From Streptomyces sp. TP-A0356 (GTDB lineage Bacteria > Actinomycetota > Actinomycetes > Streptomycetales > Streptomycetaceae), in assembly GCF_001417775.1 (NCBI RefSeq), contig NZ_BBZJ01000029.1, positions 62,001 through 126,000 on the forward strand: a stretch of 64,000 bases of DNA, read 5' to 3'. The notes under the pieces were generated by a model. The model was not told the origin of the DNA. It did not search any database and saw only the letters and a program-made list of their open reading frames with translations. A program made the translations under genes and the position numbers. Positions 8,335 to 16,469 of this stretch are shown here, in pieces; position 1 is the first letter of the stretch; each line of letters opens with the position of its first letter.

Positions 8335-9183
8335 GTGGCACGGAAGCTTGCCGTCATCGGAGCCGGGCTGATGGGTTCCGGTATCGCCCAGGTATCGGCC
8401 CAGGCCGGCTGGGACGTCGTCCTGCGTGATGTCACGGACGAGGCGCTCACGCGTGGCACGGACGCCATCAAGGCCTCGTACGACAAGTTCGTGAGCAAGG
8501 GCAGGCTGGAGGCGCACGACGCCGACGCGGCCCTCGCCCGCATCACCGCGACCACCGACCTCGAAGCGGCCGCCGACGCGGACGTCGTCGTCGAGGCCGT
8601 CTTCGAGAAACTGGAGGTGAAGCACGAGATCTTCCGGACGCTCGACAAGCTCGTCCGCGAGGACACCGTGCTCGCGTCCAACACCTCCGCCATCCCGATC
8701 ACCAAGATCGCGGCGGCCACCGAGCGCCCGGAGCGGGTCGTCGGCGTGCACTTCTTCTCGCCGGTGCCGATGATGCAGCTCGTCGAGCTCGTCCGCGGCT
8801 ACAAGACGAGCGACGAAACCCTCGCCCGCGCCCGCGAGTTCGCCGAGTCCGTGGGCAAGACCTGCATCGTCGTCAACCGCGACGTCGCCGGCTTCGTGAC
8901 GACCCGCCTCATCTCGGCGCTGGTCGTCGAGGCGACCAAGCTGTACGAGTCGGGTGTGGCCACCGCCGAGGACATCGACCTCGCCTGCAAGCTGGGCTTC
9001 GGGCACGCCATGGGGCCGCTGGCCACGGCCGACCTCACCGGCGTCGACATCCTGCTGCACGCCACCAGCAACATCTACACCGAGTCCCAGGACGAGAAGT
9101 TCGCCCCGCCGGAGCTGATGCGCCGGATGGTGGACGCCGGTGACATCGGCCGCAAGAGCGGGCAGGGCTTTTACACGTACTGA
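8335..9183 (+). CDS. 3-hydroxybutyryl-CoA dehydrogenase
   Basis: A 282-residue NAD(P)-dependent dehydrogenase that interconverts acetoacetyl-CoA and 3-hydroxybutyryl-CoA. The Rossmann fold begins VIGAGLMGSGIAQVSAQAG (GxGxxG). Substrate-binding SNTSAIPITKIA and the catalytic histidine in VGVHFFSPVPMMQLVE are present. The C-terminal domain contains VVNRDVAGFVTTRL and GFGHAMGPLATADLTG. Length is normal for the single-domain Hbd/FadB2 type. GTG at 8335 follows GGGGAG. It would act with the thiolase at 25.5 kb in short-chain acyl-CoA metabolism. A terminator hairpin follows. Confidence 0.95.
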   Translation: MARKLAVIGAGLMGSGIAQVSAQAGWDVVLRDVTDEALTRGTDAIKASYDKFVSKGRLEAHDADAALARITATTDLEAAADADVVVEAVFEKLEVKHEIFRTLDKLVREDTVLASNTSAIPITKIAAATERPERVVGVHFFSPVPMMQLVELVRGYKTSDETLARAREFAESVGKTCIVVNRDVAGFVTTRLISALVVEATKLYESGVATAEDIDLACKLGFGHAMGPLATADLTGVDILLHATSNIYTESQDEKFAPPELMRRMVDAGDIGRKSGQGFYTY

Positions 9184-9246
9184 ACCGCTGCTGCCTCGGG
9201 GGCGTCACCCCATGGGGTGAATTCGGTATCGGTTCGCTCACAGACG

Positions 9247-9281
9247 GCAACCTGACTGCCTTTCGGGCAGTCAGACGTTGC
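9247..9281 (+). terminator. Hairpin terminator after the hydroxybutyryl-CoA dehydrogenase gene
   Basis: CTGACTGCC (9252-9260) pairs perfectly with GGCAGTCAG (9266-9274) around a five-base loop. An outer GCAAC/GTTGC stem extends it. It lies about 65 bases past the stop and has no U-run, as is common in Streptomyces. Confidence 0.7.
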
Positions 9282-9326
9282 ACAACGACAACGCGGAGTA
9301 CGACGACGCACTCTCGGGGAGCGCAT

Positions 9327-9650
9327 ATGCACATCAGGGGCGACCACGCCGGGCTGGTCGTCGGGGGCCGCCTCGACGTCCACAGCGCGGCGGACGCCCG
9401 TACGGTCCTGCACACGGCCGTCGACGACGGAGTCGGTGACCTGGTGCTCGACCTGTCCGAACTGGACTCCTGGGACGCCACCGGACTCGGGGTGATCATG
9501 GGAGCCCACCGGCGGGCCGGGCGGTGCGGTCGGCGGCTGGTGCTGCGTGGCGTACCACCGCAGATGCAGCGCCTGCTGGTGGCCACCCGGCTCCACCGGA
9601 TCCTGGCCATCGAGGGCGGCATCGGGGTGGAGTCGCTGCCCCGGGTGTGA
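9327..9650 (+). CDS. STAS-domain protein (anti-sigma factor antagonist-like)
   Basis: A 107-residue single STAS domain. The loop that carries the regulatory phosphoserine in SpoIIAA reads SWDATGLGVIMG here, which places Thr52 where the family usually has Ser. Flanking strands LVVGGRLDVHSAAD and LVLDLSELDSW fit the fold. The protein should bind an anti-sigma factor or kinase of the SpoIIAB/RsbW type, but no such gene is adjacent, so its partner is encoded elsewhere. GGGGAG precedes ATG 9327. It appears monocistronic. Confidence 0.88.
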   Translation: MHIRGDHAGLVVGGRLDVHSAADARTVLHTAVDDGVGDLVLDLSELDSWDATGLGVIMGAHRRAGRCGRRLVLRGVPPQMQRLLVATRLHRILAIEGGIGVESLPRV

Positions 9651-9750
9651 ACCCGGCGGTGCGGGCCCCCACGGTGCCAACGCCGACGAAACGCCCGTCG
9701 CACGCAATCCTCACGAGACTGTGATGTCTCGGGCGGCGCGGTACCCCGGC

Positions 9751-9781
9751 TTGTCAGAGATACTGTGCGAAGGTTTAGGGT
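9751..9781 (+). promoter_or_regulatory. Possible promoter of the large ATPase gene
   Basis: TTGTCA at 9751-9756 is followed after 17 bases by TTTAGG, or after 19 by TAGGGT. It lies about 120 bases before the start codon at 9897 in a 246-base gap with no gene. The match is modest. Confidence 0.3.
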
Positions 9782-9896
9782 GCGGCTGCCCGCCGCCCGT
9801 CACCCTCGAAGCGGGCACCGGACCAGAAGCGACAGCGCAGTGTGCAGCAAGGCCGGGAGGGGCTCAGGCACACCACGCTTTTGGGGGCTAGGACCT

Positions 9897-12401
9897 ATGG
9901 ACCCGATCAACCCGGGACCCGAGGAGTACGGCCACGACGGCGCCCAGGACACGCCGCGCCAGCGGCCGCCCCGGGACCCCATGACACCGGACTTCGGACA
10001 GCCGACACCGACACACGCCCGTACCGTCCAGCTCGTCTCGGGCGACTTCCTGCTCACCGTCAACCCGGTCGACGGCAGTGAGATAGAGGTCTGCCCACCG
10101 GGGGAGCGGCCCGCCCGGCCGGTGAAGCACGGCGCCGCCGAGCGGGCCGAGCACGACCGCGCCGCCCGGCCGCCCGTGCCACCCGGGCCCACGCAGCCGC
10201 GGCTGCCGCTGCTGGAGCGCCAGGAGGAGCGCGAACGGCTCGTACGGCTCCTGGCCCGAGGCCGCTCGGTCCGGCTCACCGGACCCTCCGGCTCCGGCCG
10301 CACGGCGCTCCTGCACGTCGTCGCCGAGGACTGCGCGGACCTCGCGCCCGACGGTGTCATCCGCCTCTCCGGCTACCGGCGTACCACGAACGACCTCCTG
10401 TACGACCTCTTCGCCGCAGTCCACAGCGCGCCCCAGTACCGCCCGGAACGGGAGGAAGTGCTCCAGTACGTCCGCGAGATCGGCGCCGTGGTCGTCCTCG
10501 ACGACCTGGAGTTCGGGGGCACCGCCCTCGACGAGCTGCTCGACGCGACGCCCGAGTGCGCGTTCCTGCTCTCGGCCACGCCCGAGGTGCCCGCGCCCTC
10601 CTCCGACTCACAGGTGGAAGAGGTCTTCCTCGGCGGACTCGACCGTGCGGGCGGCCTGGAACTCCTCGAACGCGCCGTCGGCCGCGACCTCACCGAGGAG
10701 GAGGCGAACTGGGCGGGCGACCTGTGGTTCGAGTCCGAGGGACTGCCGCTGCGCTTCGTGCAGGCCGGGGCGCTGCTGCGGCAGCGGGACCGGATGCGCG
10801 CCGGAGCCGACGCCTTCGACGCGTTCGGCGTCTTCCAGGAAGCCCCGGTGGAGGCGCCCTTCAGCGCCGGGGACGGACACGACGTACCGCTGCCGTCGCT
10901 CGCCGAGGCCGCCGCGCCCGCCCCGCTGCTGGCCTCCCGGCTGAGCGCGTCGGCGCGCGACACACTCAAGTTCGCGGTCGCGCTCGGCGGCGAGGTGCCC
11001 CACCAGACACATCTGCCGGCCCTCGTGGACGACACCCACGCGGACGCGGCGCTCGCCGAACTCGTCGGCTGCGCGCTGGTCTCCCCGGTGGGCTCCCGCT
11101 ACCGCCTCGCGGCCGGGGTACTGACCCAGCTGGAGGCCGCCGGGTACGACACCGGAGCGGAGGACTACGCGCTCAAGGCCGCCCAGCACTACGCCTGGTG
11201 GGCCGGCCACCCCTCGGTGACCCCGGCACGGGTCTCGGCGGAGGCCGACGCCGTGCTGGCCGCCCTGACCTTCCTGGTGCCGCTGACGACACCCCCCGGG
11301 GAGGACGAGGAGAGCGCCGCCGTACGACTGGCCCGGCAGTCCGCACCCGCGTTCGCCGCGGGCCTGCACTGGGGCGCCTGGGAGCGGGCGCTGCGCTCCG
11401 GCGCGGAGGCCTCACGGCTCGCCGGCGAGGTCGGCGAACAGGCCTACTTCCACCATGAGTTGGGCATCCTTGCGCTCTGCGGCGGGCAGCTCGACCGCGC
11501 CCGTGCCGAGCTGGAGGCCTCCATCGGGCTGCGCGGCGCCCTCTCCGACAAGCGCGGCACGGTCGCCGGGCGGCGCGCCCTCGCCCTGGTCGCCGACCGC
11601 TCCGGCGCGACCCCGCCCGGCGGGCGTACGGCGGCGGGCGAGGAGGTGGGGGACGCGCGGCACGAGGAGCCGGCGTCGCCGCCCGGTGGTGTGCCGGCCG
11701 CCTTCGGGCCGGCCGTACCGACCGGCGACACGGCGAGGCTGGTCACCCACCAGGCGGCGGCCGGGCCGGTGCACGGCACCGGTGGCGTCCGGGGCGTGGC
11801 GAAGGGCACCCGGCGCAATCTGGTGGCGGCGGGCGCCGGAGCGGCGCTGGTCGCCCTGCTCGGCACCGTCGTGACGCTCGGCATGACCTCGAACAACGAC
11901 GGCAACGCCCCGTCCGACAAGGTCCAGGTGGGCCCCTCGGCGAGCCAGGGCGCGAACGACGGCGGCCTCGGCGCGGACAAGGCGAACAAGGGCGGGCGCG
12001 GGGGCGGTTCGGGCGCGTCGGGGGCGCCGAAGGCAGCGGGTACCGGCTCGAAGGGCACCCCCGGGACTACGGGTGGCCCGACGCCGGGCGGCGCGACGCA
12101 GCCATCGGACAACCCGACGGGCACGCAGGGTACGACCCCGGCACAGTCGCCTTCGCAGCCGTCGCAGCCGTCGCACAAGCCCTCGCCGCCGAAGCCGTCG
12201 CCGTCGCAGTCGACGCCGAGCGGCTCGCCTTCTGACTCGTCGCCGTCCGCGTCGCCGTCGTCCTCGGGATCGACCGCCCCGCCCGCCTCCAACTCGGCCA
12301 GCGGCCCGTCCTCCAGCTCCCCGGCCACGACGACGAGCTCGGCGGGCGCCCCGACGGCCAGTGGCTCGGGGAGGCCCAGCGGCACGGCTTCGGTGATCTG
12401 A
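9897..12401 (+). CDS. Membrane-anchored P-loop ATPase with Ser/Thr/Pro-rich tail
   Basis: An 834-residue protein of unknown role. I start it at ATG 9897; an upstream in-frame extension lacks coding character. After a Pro-rich N-terminus, a STAND/AAA-like P-loop (GPSGSGRT, residues 129-136) is followed by a Walker-B-like VVVLDDLEF and a sensor-like FLLSATPE. A mostly helical region with TPR-like character (about 490-600) follows. A single TM lies at about 641-663 (LVAAGAGAALVALLGTVVT). The last 165 residues are low-complexity Gly/Ser/Thr/Pro and would lie outside the membrane. This predicts a cytoplasmic NTPase tethered to the cell surface. It is monocistronic and ends at a perfect palindromic terminator. 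Confidence 0.85.
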   Translation: MDPINPGPEEYGHDGAQDTPRQRPPRDPMTPDFGQPTPTHARTVQLVSGDFLLTVNPVDGSEIEVCPPGERPARPVKHGAAERAEHDRAARPPVPPGPTQPRLPLLERQEERERLVRLLARGRSVRLTGPSGSGRTALLHVVAEDCADLAPDGVIRLSGYRRTTNDLLYDLFAAVHSAPQYRPEREEVLQYVREIGAVVVLDDLEFGGTALDELLDATPECAFLLSATPEVPAPSSDSQVEEVFLGGLDRAGGLELLERAVGRDLTEEEANWAGDLWFESEGLPLRFVQAGALLRQRDRMRAGADAFDAFGVFQEAPVEAPFSAGDGHDVPLPSLAEAAAPAPLLASRLSASARDTLKFAVALGGEVPHQTHLPALVDDTHADAALAELVGCALVSPVGSRYRLAAGVLTQLEAAGYDTGAEDYALKAAQHYAWWAGHPSVTPARVSAEADAVLAALTFLVPLTTPPGEDEESAAVRLARQSAPAFAAGLHWGAWERALRSGAEASRLAGEVGEQAYFHHELGILALCGGQLDRARAELEASIGLRGALSDKRGTVAGRRALALVADRSGATPPGGRTAAGEEVGDARHEEPASPPGGVPAAFGPAVPTGDTARLVTHQAAAGPVHGTGGVRGVAKGTRRNLVAAGAGAALVALLGTVVTLGMTSNNDGNAPSDKVQVGPSASQGANDGGLGADKANKGGRGGGSGASGAPKAAGTGSKGTPGTTGGPTPGGATQPSDNPTGTQGTTPAQSPSQPSQPSHKPSPPKPSPSQSTPSGSPSDSSPSASPSSSGSTAPPASNSASGPSSSSPATTTSSAGAPTASGSGRPSGTASVI

Positions 12402-12416
12402 AGGCAGCTCCAGCGG

Positions 12417-12450
12417 GTGAGGGCCGGTTCCCCGGGGAACCGGCCCTCAC
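12417..12450. terminator. Perfect 34-base palindromic bidirectional terminator
   Basis: Two 17-base arms (12417-12433 and 12434-12450; inner GGTTCCCC/GGGGAACC) are exact reverse complements with no spacer. It sits midway between the convergent ATPase and nucS stops, so it can terminate both. Confidence 0.85.
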
Positions 12451-12467
12451 CGTCGTGCGTACGCCCC

Positions 12468-13139
12468 TCAGAACAACCGCAGCTTGTCGTCCTCGATGCC
12501 GCGCATCGCGTCGTAGTCCAGGACCGCGCAGCCGATGCCGCGGTCCGTGGCGAGGACGCGGGCCTGCGGCTTGATCTCCTGGGCCGCGAAGATGCCGCGG
12601 ACCGGCGCGAGATGCGGGTCCCGGTTCAGGAGCTCCAGATAGCGCGTGAGCTGTTCGACACCGTCGATCTCGCCGCGCCGCTTGATCTCCACGGCCACGG
12701 TCCCGCCGTCGGCGTCCCGGCACAGGATGTCCACCGGCCCGATCGCCGTCATGTACTCGCGGCGGATGAGCGTGTAGCCCTCGCCGAGCGTCTCGATACG
12801 GTCCGCGAGCAGTTCCTGGAGGTGCGCTTCCACGCCGTCCTTGATCAGACCGGGGTCCACGCCGAGTTCGTGCGACGAGTCGTGGAGGATCTCCTCCATC
12901 GTGATGATCAGTTTCTCGCCTGCTTTGTTGATGACGGTCCAGACCCCGTCCTCGTCACCCGCACCCTCCTTGAGCGTGCAGGGCGGCGACATCCAGTTGA
13001 GGGGTTTGTAGGCCCGGTCGTCCGCGTGGATCGAAACGCTGCCGTCCGCCTTGACCAGGATCAGACGGGGCGCGGAGGGAAGGTGTGCGGTGAGACGGCC
13101 CGCGTAGTCGACGGAGCACCGGGCAATGACGAGACGCAT
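12468..13139 (-). CDS. nucS: Endonuclease NucS (mismatch-specific)
   Basis: A 223-residue nuclease of the NucS/EndoMS family. In actinobacteria lacking MutS/MutL it makes double-strand breaks at mismatches and lowers mutation rate, aided by the beta-clamp. The N-terminal domain starts [21 protein letters not shown]. The C-terminal PD-(D/E)xK nuclease core shows the Asp in [13 protein letters not shown] and the VEIKRRG motif. I chose ATG 13139 because the 34 extra upstream residues are Arg-rich shadow sequence. The extreme C-terminus DDKLRLF resembles a clamp-binding tail. It is convergent with the ATPase gene. Confidence 0.96.
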   Translation of the reverse strand: MRLVIARCSVDYAGRLTAHLPSAPRLILVKADGSVSIHADDRAYKPLNWMSPPCTLKEGAGDEDGVWTVINKAGEKLIITMEEILHDSSHELGVDPGLIKDGVEAHLQELLADRIETLGEGYTLIRREYMTAIGPVDILCRDADGGTVAVEIKRRGEIDGVEQLTRYLELLNRDPHLAPVRGIFAAQEIKPQARVLATDRGIGCAVLDYDAMRGIEDDKLRLF

Positions 13140-13507
13140 GGTCGGCAACGCTACTCGACGCCACCGCCCCGACGCGATTCGCCCTCGTGAGCTGTCCCAG
13201 GGGGCCCCGCGACCCGCCGCCCGCAGTCGCGCCGACCACACCCGACCACCCCGGGCCGACCCTCCCGGGTGTGCCCGCGCGCCCTTCGGTCGGCGCCTCC
13301 CTTTGTTCCGTGATGCCCCTGTTCGGCAGTGGCTGGTTGTGTGCCTAGCGGGAGTTCACGGTCTGCGCATTCTCCTGGTGCCGTCACCGCCCGTTGCATA
13401 ACGTAGTAAACGGGAGGTCGCGGGGTGTGTACGCAGCGTGTTCGATATCGCGAACTCCCTTCCCTGTCCGTCAACCCCTGTTGTCCGGGGGTGCGAGAGG
13501 AGAACCC
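13140..13507. other. 368-base gap between nucS and the next gene
   Basis: This divergent intergenic region carries no convincing ORF. It must hold the promoters of nucS and of the gene at 13508. An inverted repeat GTTCG-N6-CGAAC lies at 13440-13455. A more A+T-rich patch (TTGCATAACGTAGTAAACG, 13394-13412) is the best promoter candidate for the rightward gene. No RNA gene is recognisable. Confidence 0.5.
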
Positions 13508-13900
13508 ATGTCGCTCGACGTCTCACCGGCCCTACTCGAACAGGCCGAGCGAGGCGAGGTCGACGAAGCCGATTTCGTCGACTGCGTCCGGACCTCCCTG
13601 CCCTATGCGTGGGAGATGATCAGCTCCCTGGTGGCCCAGCTGAAGGTGGACGGCGGCGAGTTCGCCGACAACCAGACGCCCCCGCCGGACGAGCAGGCAC
13701 GTGGACAGCTGCTGCGAGCGCTTGCGAGTGACGCGATACGCGGCGCCCTGCAGCGGCACTTCGGAGTGCGCCTGGCGTTCCAGAACTGCCACCGGGTGGC
13801 GGTGTTCCCGCTGGACTCCGCGGTGGACGACACGCTGGCCCGTTTCACCTCGGTCCGCAATCAGCTGCTCAACCAGTCTCCGGAACTGCGGGACTGCTGA
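13508..13900 (+). CDS. Conserved actinobacterial protein (SCO5389-like)
   Basis: A 130-residue cytoplasmic protein found in many streptomycetes, with no known function. ATG 13508 follows GAGAGGAG. It is acidic at the front (ALLEQAERGEVDEADFVDCV) and mostly helical, with a conserved AIRGALQRHFGVRLAFQNCHRVAVFPL core. No membrane segment, signal peptide or catalytic motif is visible. It ends before a strong hairpin terminator. The family name rests on remembered sequence resemblance, not on a search. Confidence 0.85.
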   Translation: MSLDVSPALLEQAERGEVDEADFVDCVRTSLPYAWEMISSLVAQLKVDGGEFADNQTPPPDEQARGQLLRALASDAIRGALQRHFGVRLAFQNCHRVAVFPLDSAVDDTLARFTSVRNQLLNQSPELRDC

Positions 13901-13918
13901 CGCACGCGATGCCGCATG

Positions 13919-13970
13919 GCTTGCCGCTCCGTACGCGGGAGGTGCATTCATCTGTACCGGAGCGGCAAGC
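13919..13970. terminator. Hairpin terminator between convergent genes
   Basis: GCTTGCCGCTCC (13919-13930) and GGAGCGGCAAGC (13959-13970) form a perfect 12-base stem, with an inner GTAC/GTAC extension. It lies between the convergent genes ending at 13900 and 14013. Confidence 0.8.
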
Positions 13971-14012
13971 TCCCGTCGGCGCCCCCGGCGACAGGCTGGG
14001 CCCGGGGCCGGC

Positions 14013-15041
14013 TCAGCGGAGCCGGGGGAGCACCTCGGCCCCCAGCCTCCGTACGTTCTCCTCCGTCGCCGCGAGGTCGCCGGAGCCCTCGACGAGCAGG
14101 GCGAAGCGCGCGATGCCCGTCCGCTCCGCGGTCGCGGTGAGCCGGTCGACGCACAACCGTGGGGTGCCCACCGGGTGCAGCCCGCACAGCAGTTCCGTGT
14201 ACGCCAGCGGATCCCGCATCGAACGGGCCCGGCCGTCGACCGTCACATGCGCGTCGAGTCCCTCTTTCAGCCAGCCTGGCATCGCCTTCGTCAGCGCCTC
14301 CACCGCGTCGATGCGCCGATCTGCGATCTGGCAGATGCCCGCCGAGACATGACCCGCGTCGGCGATCACATCGCCGTCGACCCCGGCCCCGCGCGCGTAC
14401 TGCCGCCACAGCGCGACCATGTCCGCCTTCTCCTCGTCCCCGACGTGCATGCCGAGCAGCATCGGCAGCCCGCGCTGCGCCGCCAGTCGTACGCTCGCCG
14501 GCGAGGTGCAGGCGACGACGACCTCGGGTCCCTCACTGTCGGTCAGCGACTCGGACGGCCTGGGGACGACCGGGACTTCCCGGAAGCTGAATCGTTCCCC
14601 CGCGGCGGCGACGGATGGTTCGCGCAGCCAGCGCATCAGCAGATCGAGTGATTCCGGGAACCCGGTCTCGTACGCCTGGAGTCCGGAGCCGAAGACCTCC
14701 AGGTCCACCCACGGCCCACCGCGTCCCACCCCGAGCGAGAAGCGCCCGCCCGAGGTGATGTGCAGCAGCGCGGCCTGCTCGCCCAGCGCGACCGGGTGGA
14801 CGGTGGGCAGGACGCTCACCGCGGTGCCGACCCGGATCCGCCGGGTGCGGCCCAGCAGAAGGGCCGCCAGGGTGACCGCCGACGGGCACGTCCCGTACGG
14901 CACGAAGTGGTGCTCGGCCAGCCACACCGCGTCCAGGCCCGCTTCCTCGGCGACCTCGGCCGACCGCACAGCGCGGTGCAGCACCTCCCCCTGGCCCTGT
15001 CCCGGAAACTGGGCCGCCAGTACAAAACTTCCAACGCGCAT
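14013..15041 (-). CDS. LLM-class flavin-dependent oxidoreductase
   Basis: A 342-residue luciferase-like monooxygenase-fold enzyme. MRVGSFVLAAQFPGQGQG at the start, AEEAGLDAVWLAEHHFVPYG, RIRVGTAVSVLPTVHPV and FSLGVGRGGPWVDLEVFG are the flavin-site segments of the family. ATG 15041 follows GGAAG; longer in-frame starts extend into non-coding sequence. It probably uses reduced FMN or F420 on an unknown substrate. It has no operon partner: the gene on its left is convergent and the gene on its right is divergent. Confidence 0.92.
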   Translation of the reverse strand: MRVGSFVLAAQFPGQGQGEVLHRAVRSAEVAEEAGLDAVWLAEHHFVPYGTCPSAVTLAALLLGRTRRIRVGTAVSVLPTVHPVALGEQAALLHITSGGRFSLGVGRGGPWVDLEVFGSGLQAYETGFPESLDLLMRWLREPSVAAAGERFSFREVPVVPRPSESLTDSEGPEVVVACTSPASVRLAAQRGLPMLLGMHVGDEEKADMVALWRQYARGAGVDGDVIADAGHVSAGICQIADRRIDAVEALTKAMPGWLKEGLDAHVTVDGRARSMRDPLAYTELLCGLHPVGTPRLCVDRLTATAERTGIARFALLVEGSGDLAATEENVRRLGAEVLPRLR

Positions 15042-15260
15042 CGCACTTCCTGCTTTCCTGGCTCCGACGCGGAGCTCCCCCGCCCGGCATAACTGCCTGA
15101 CATGTGCCCAAGTCACGGCTTGGCGGAGTAATTTGCGGATTGTCTGCAGATTGGGCCGTGGGGAGGGGCATCTGTCGGGTTGGTGACGTACGCGTACCCC
15201 TGCGCGCGCCGCGTAGGCTGGATACGGTCCTTGCTCCCTGTATAGCCCGTGAGGTGTCCC

Positions 15261-15590
15261 GTGTCCCCGCGTCGCAACCGCCCCAAGGGCTCCGGCGCCT
15301 CCGGCCGGAGCGCGGACGACGACAGGTCCCGGTACGGCGGCCGGCAGTCCACCGAGAGCTGGCAGGGCGAGGAGTGGAGCGTACGGCACGTGGCGGGCGC
15401 GGGCGCCGAGGGCAGGGCCTACCGCTGCCCCGGCTGCGACCAGCTCATCCCCTCCGGCGTCCCGCACGTGGTGGCCTGGCCCGAGCACGCGGGCGTGGAC
15501 GACCGCAGGCACTGGCACAAGGCATGCTGGAACGCGAAGGACCGCCGCACCACGCGGGTGCAGCGGTCCCGTAACGCGCCGAGGTACTGA
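15261..15590 (+). CDS. Small putative zinc-binding protein
   Basis: A 109-residue basic protein. I start it at GTG 15261 (MSPRRNRPKGS), four codons inside the longest frame, with GAGG upstream. The N-terminal third is disordered and Arg/Ser-rich. The core contains YRCPGCDQLI, VPHVVAWPEH and RRHWHKACW, giving a C-x2-C...H...H...C pattern consistent with a zinc knuckle or HNH-like fold. It may bind nucleic acid. Homologues are sometimes labelled ATP/GTP-binding, which I cannot support from motifs. It is convergent with the ABC permease ten bases away. Confidence 0.8.
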   Translation: MSPRRNRPKGSGASGRSADDDRSRYGGRQSTESWQGEEWSVRHVAGAGAEGRAYRCPGCDQLIPSGVPHVVAWPEHAGVDDRRHWHKACWNAKDRRTTRVQRSRNAPRY

Positions 15591-15599
15591 ACTTCCGGG

Positions 15600-16469
15600 C
15601 TACACGTCCCGCTGCTCCAGCAGCAGGTAGGCACCGGCGAAGGCGGCGGCGGTCACCACCAGGGCGATCCACAGCGGGTCCCAGCCCGACGGGCCCGAGG
15701 AGGTCAGGGAGTTGGCGTAGAAGACGCTGAGCTGGTTCGGGATCGAGTACTCGAACAGGGCCTTGCGCACGCCGGCCAGCGACTGCGAGAACATGAACAG
15801 CGCGACGACCAGCGGGGCGAGCACCGCCCCGATCATGATGGTGATGGCGCCCGCCGAGTGCCGGACGATCGAGCCCACGACGAGCGAGAGCAGTCCGAGC
15901 AGCGCGATGTAGAGCGAGACGCCGACCGTGGCTTTCAGCCACTCCCCGGCGGAGGGGTGCTTGGCGCCGTGGCCGCTCAGGATGGCCACCTGTGCGAAGG
16001 CGACGAGGGAGGTCGCCACCAGCGTGACCACGAAGGCCACGAGGAAGAACACGATCGACTTCGCCGCGAGCACCCGCCCGCGGCTGGGACATGCGGTCAT
16101 CGTGGTGCGGATCATGCCGGTGCCGTACTCCGACGCGGTGGTCAGCACACCGAGCGTCATGACGCACATGCTGCCGAGGAGCAGCCCGAAGAAGCCGAGG
16201 GCCAGCGGATTCTGTCCCGAGAGGTCCGACGACGAGTTCGCGACCAGCGCTGCGGCGGCCAGGCCGACGCCGATCACCAGCAGGACGAACACCCCGAGCG
16301 TCCACATCGTGGAGCGCACCGACCTGATCTTCGTCCACTCGGAGGCGACGGCGTGCCCGAGGTGGGTCCGTACCACCGGGATCGGCGAGGTGTAGGCGGG
16401 GTACGCGGAACCGGCCGCCGGCTGCCAGGTGGGCGCGGCCTGCGGCATCGGGGGCTGGGGCGTGCTCAT
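15600..16469 (-). CDS. ABC-2 type transporter permease, copy A
   Basis: A 289-residue membrane subunit. The first 40 residues are Pro/Gln-rich and cytoplasmic, followed by SEWTKIRSVRSTMWTLGVFV into TM1 and about six TM segments in all. The motif ASEYGTGMIRTTMTACPSRG is shared with the second permease at 17927 (SNEYSTGMIRTSLAAVPQRG). ATG 16469 overlaps the stop of the ATPase gene (ATGA). Substrate unknown. Confidence 0.92.
   Translation of the reverse strand: MSTPQPPMPQAAPTWQPAAGSAYPAYTSPIPVVRTHLGHAVASEWTKIRSVRSTMWTLGVFVLLVIGVGLAAAALVANSSSDLSGQNPLALGFFGLLLGSMCVMTLGVLTTASEYGTGMIRTTMTACPSRGRVLAAKSIVFFLVAFVVTLVATSLVAFAQVAILSGHGAKHPSAGEWLKATVGVSLYIALLGLLSLVVGSIVRHSAGAITIMIGAVLAPLVVALFMFSQSLAGVRKALFEYSIPNQLSVFYANSLTSSGPSGWDPLWIALVVTAAAFAGAYLLLEQRDV

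Noticed and set aside
13440-13455. LexA/SOS box upstream of nucS
   Set aside because: The arms are GTTCG-N6-CGAAC, the reverse order and wrong spacing compared with the CGAAC-N4-GTTCG type of SOS box.
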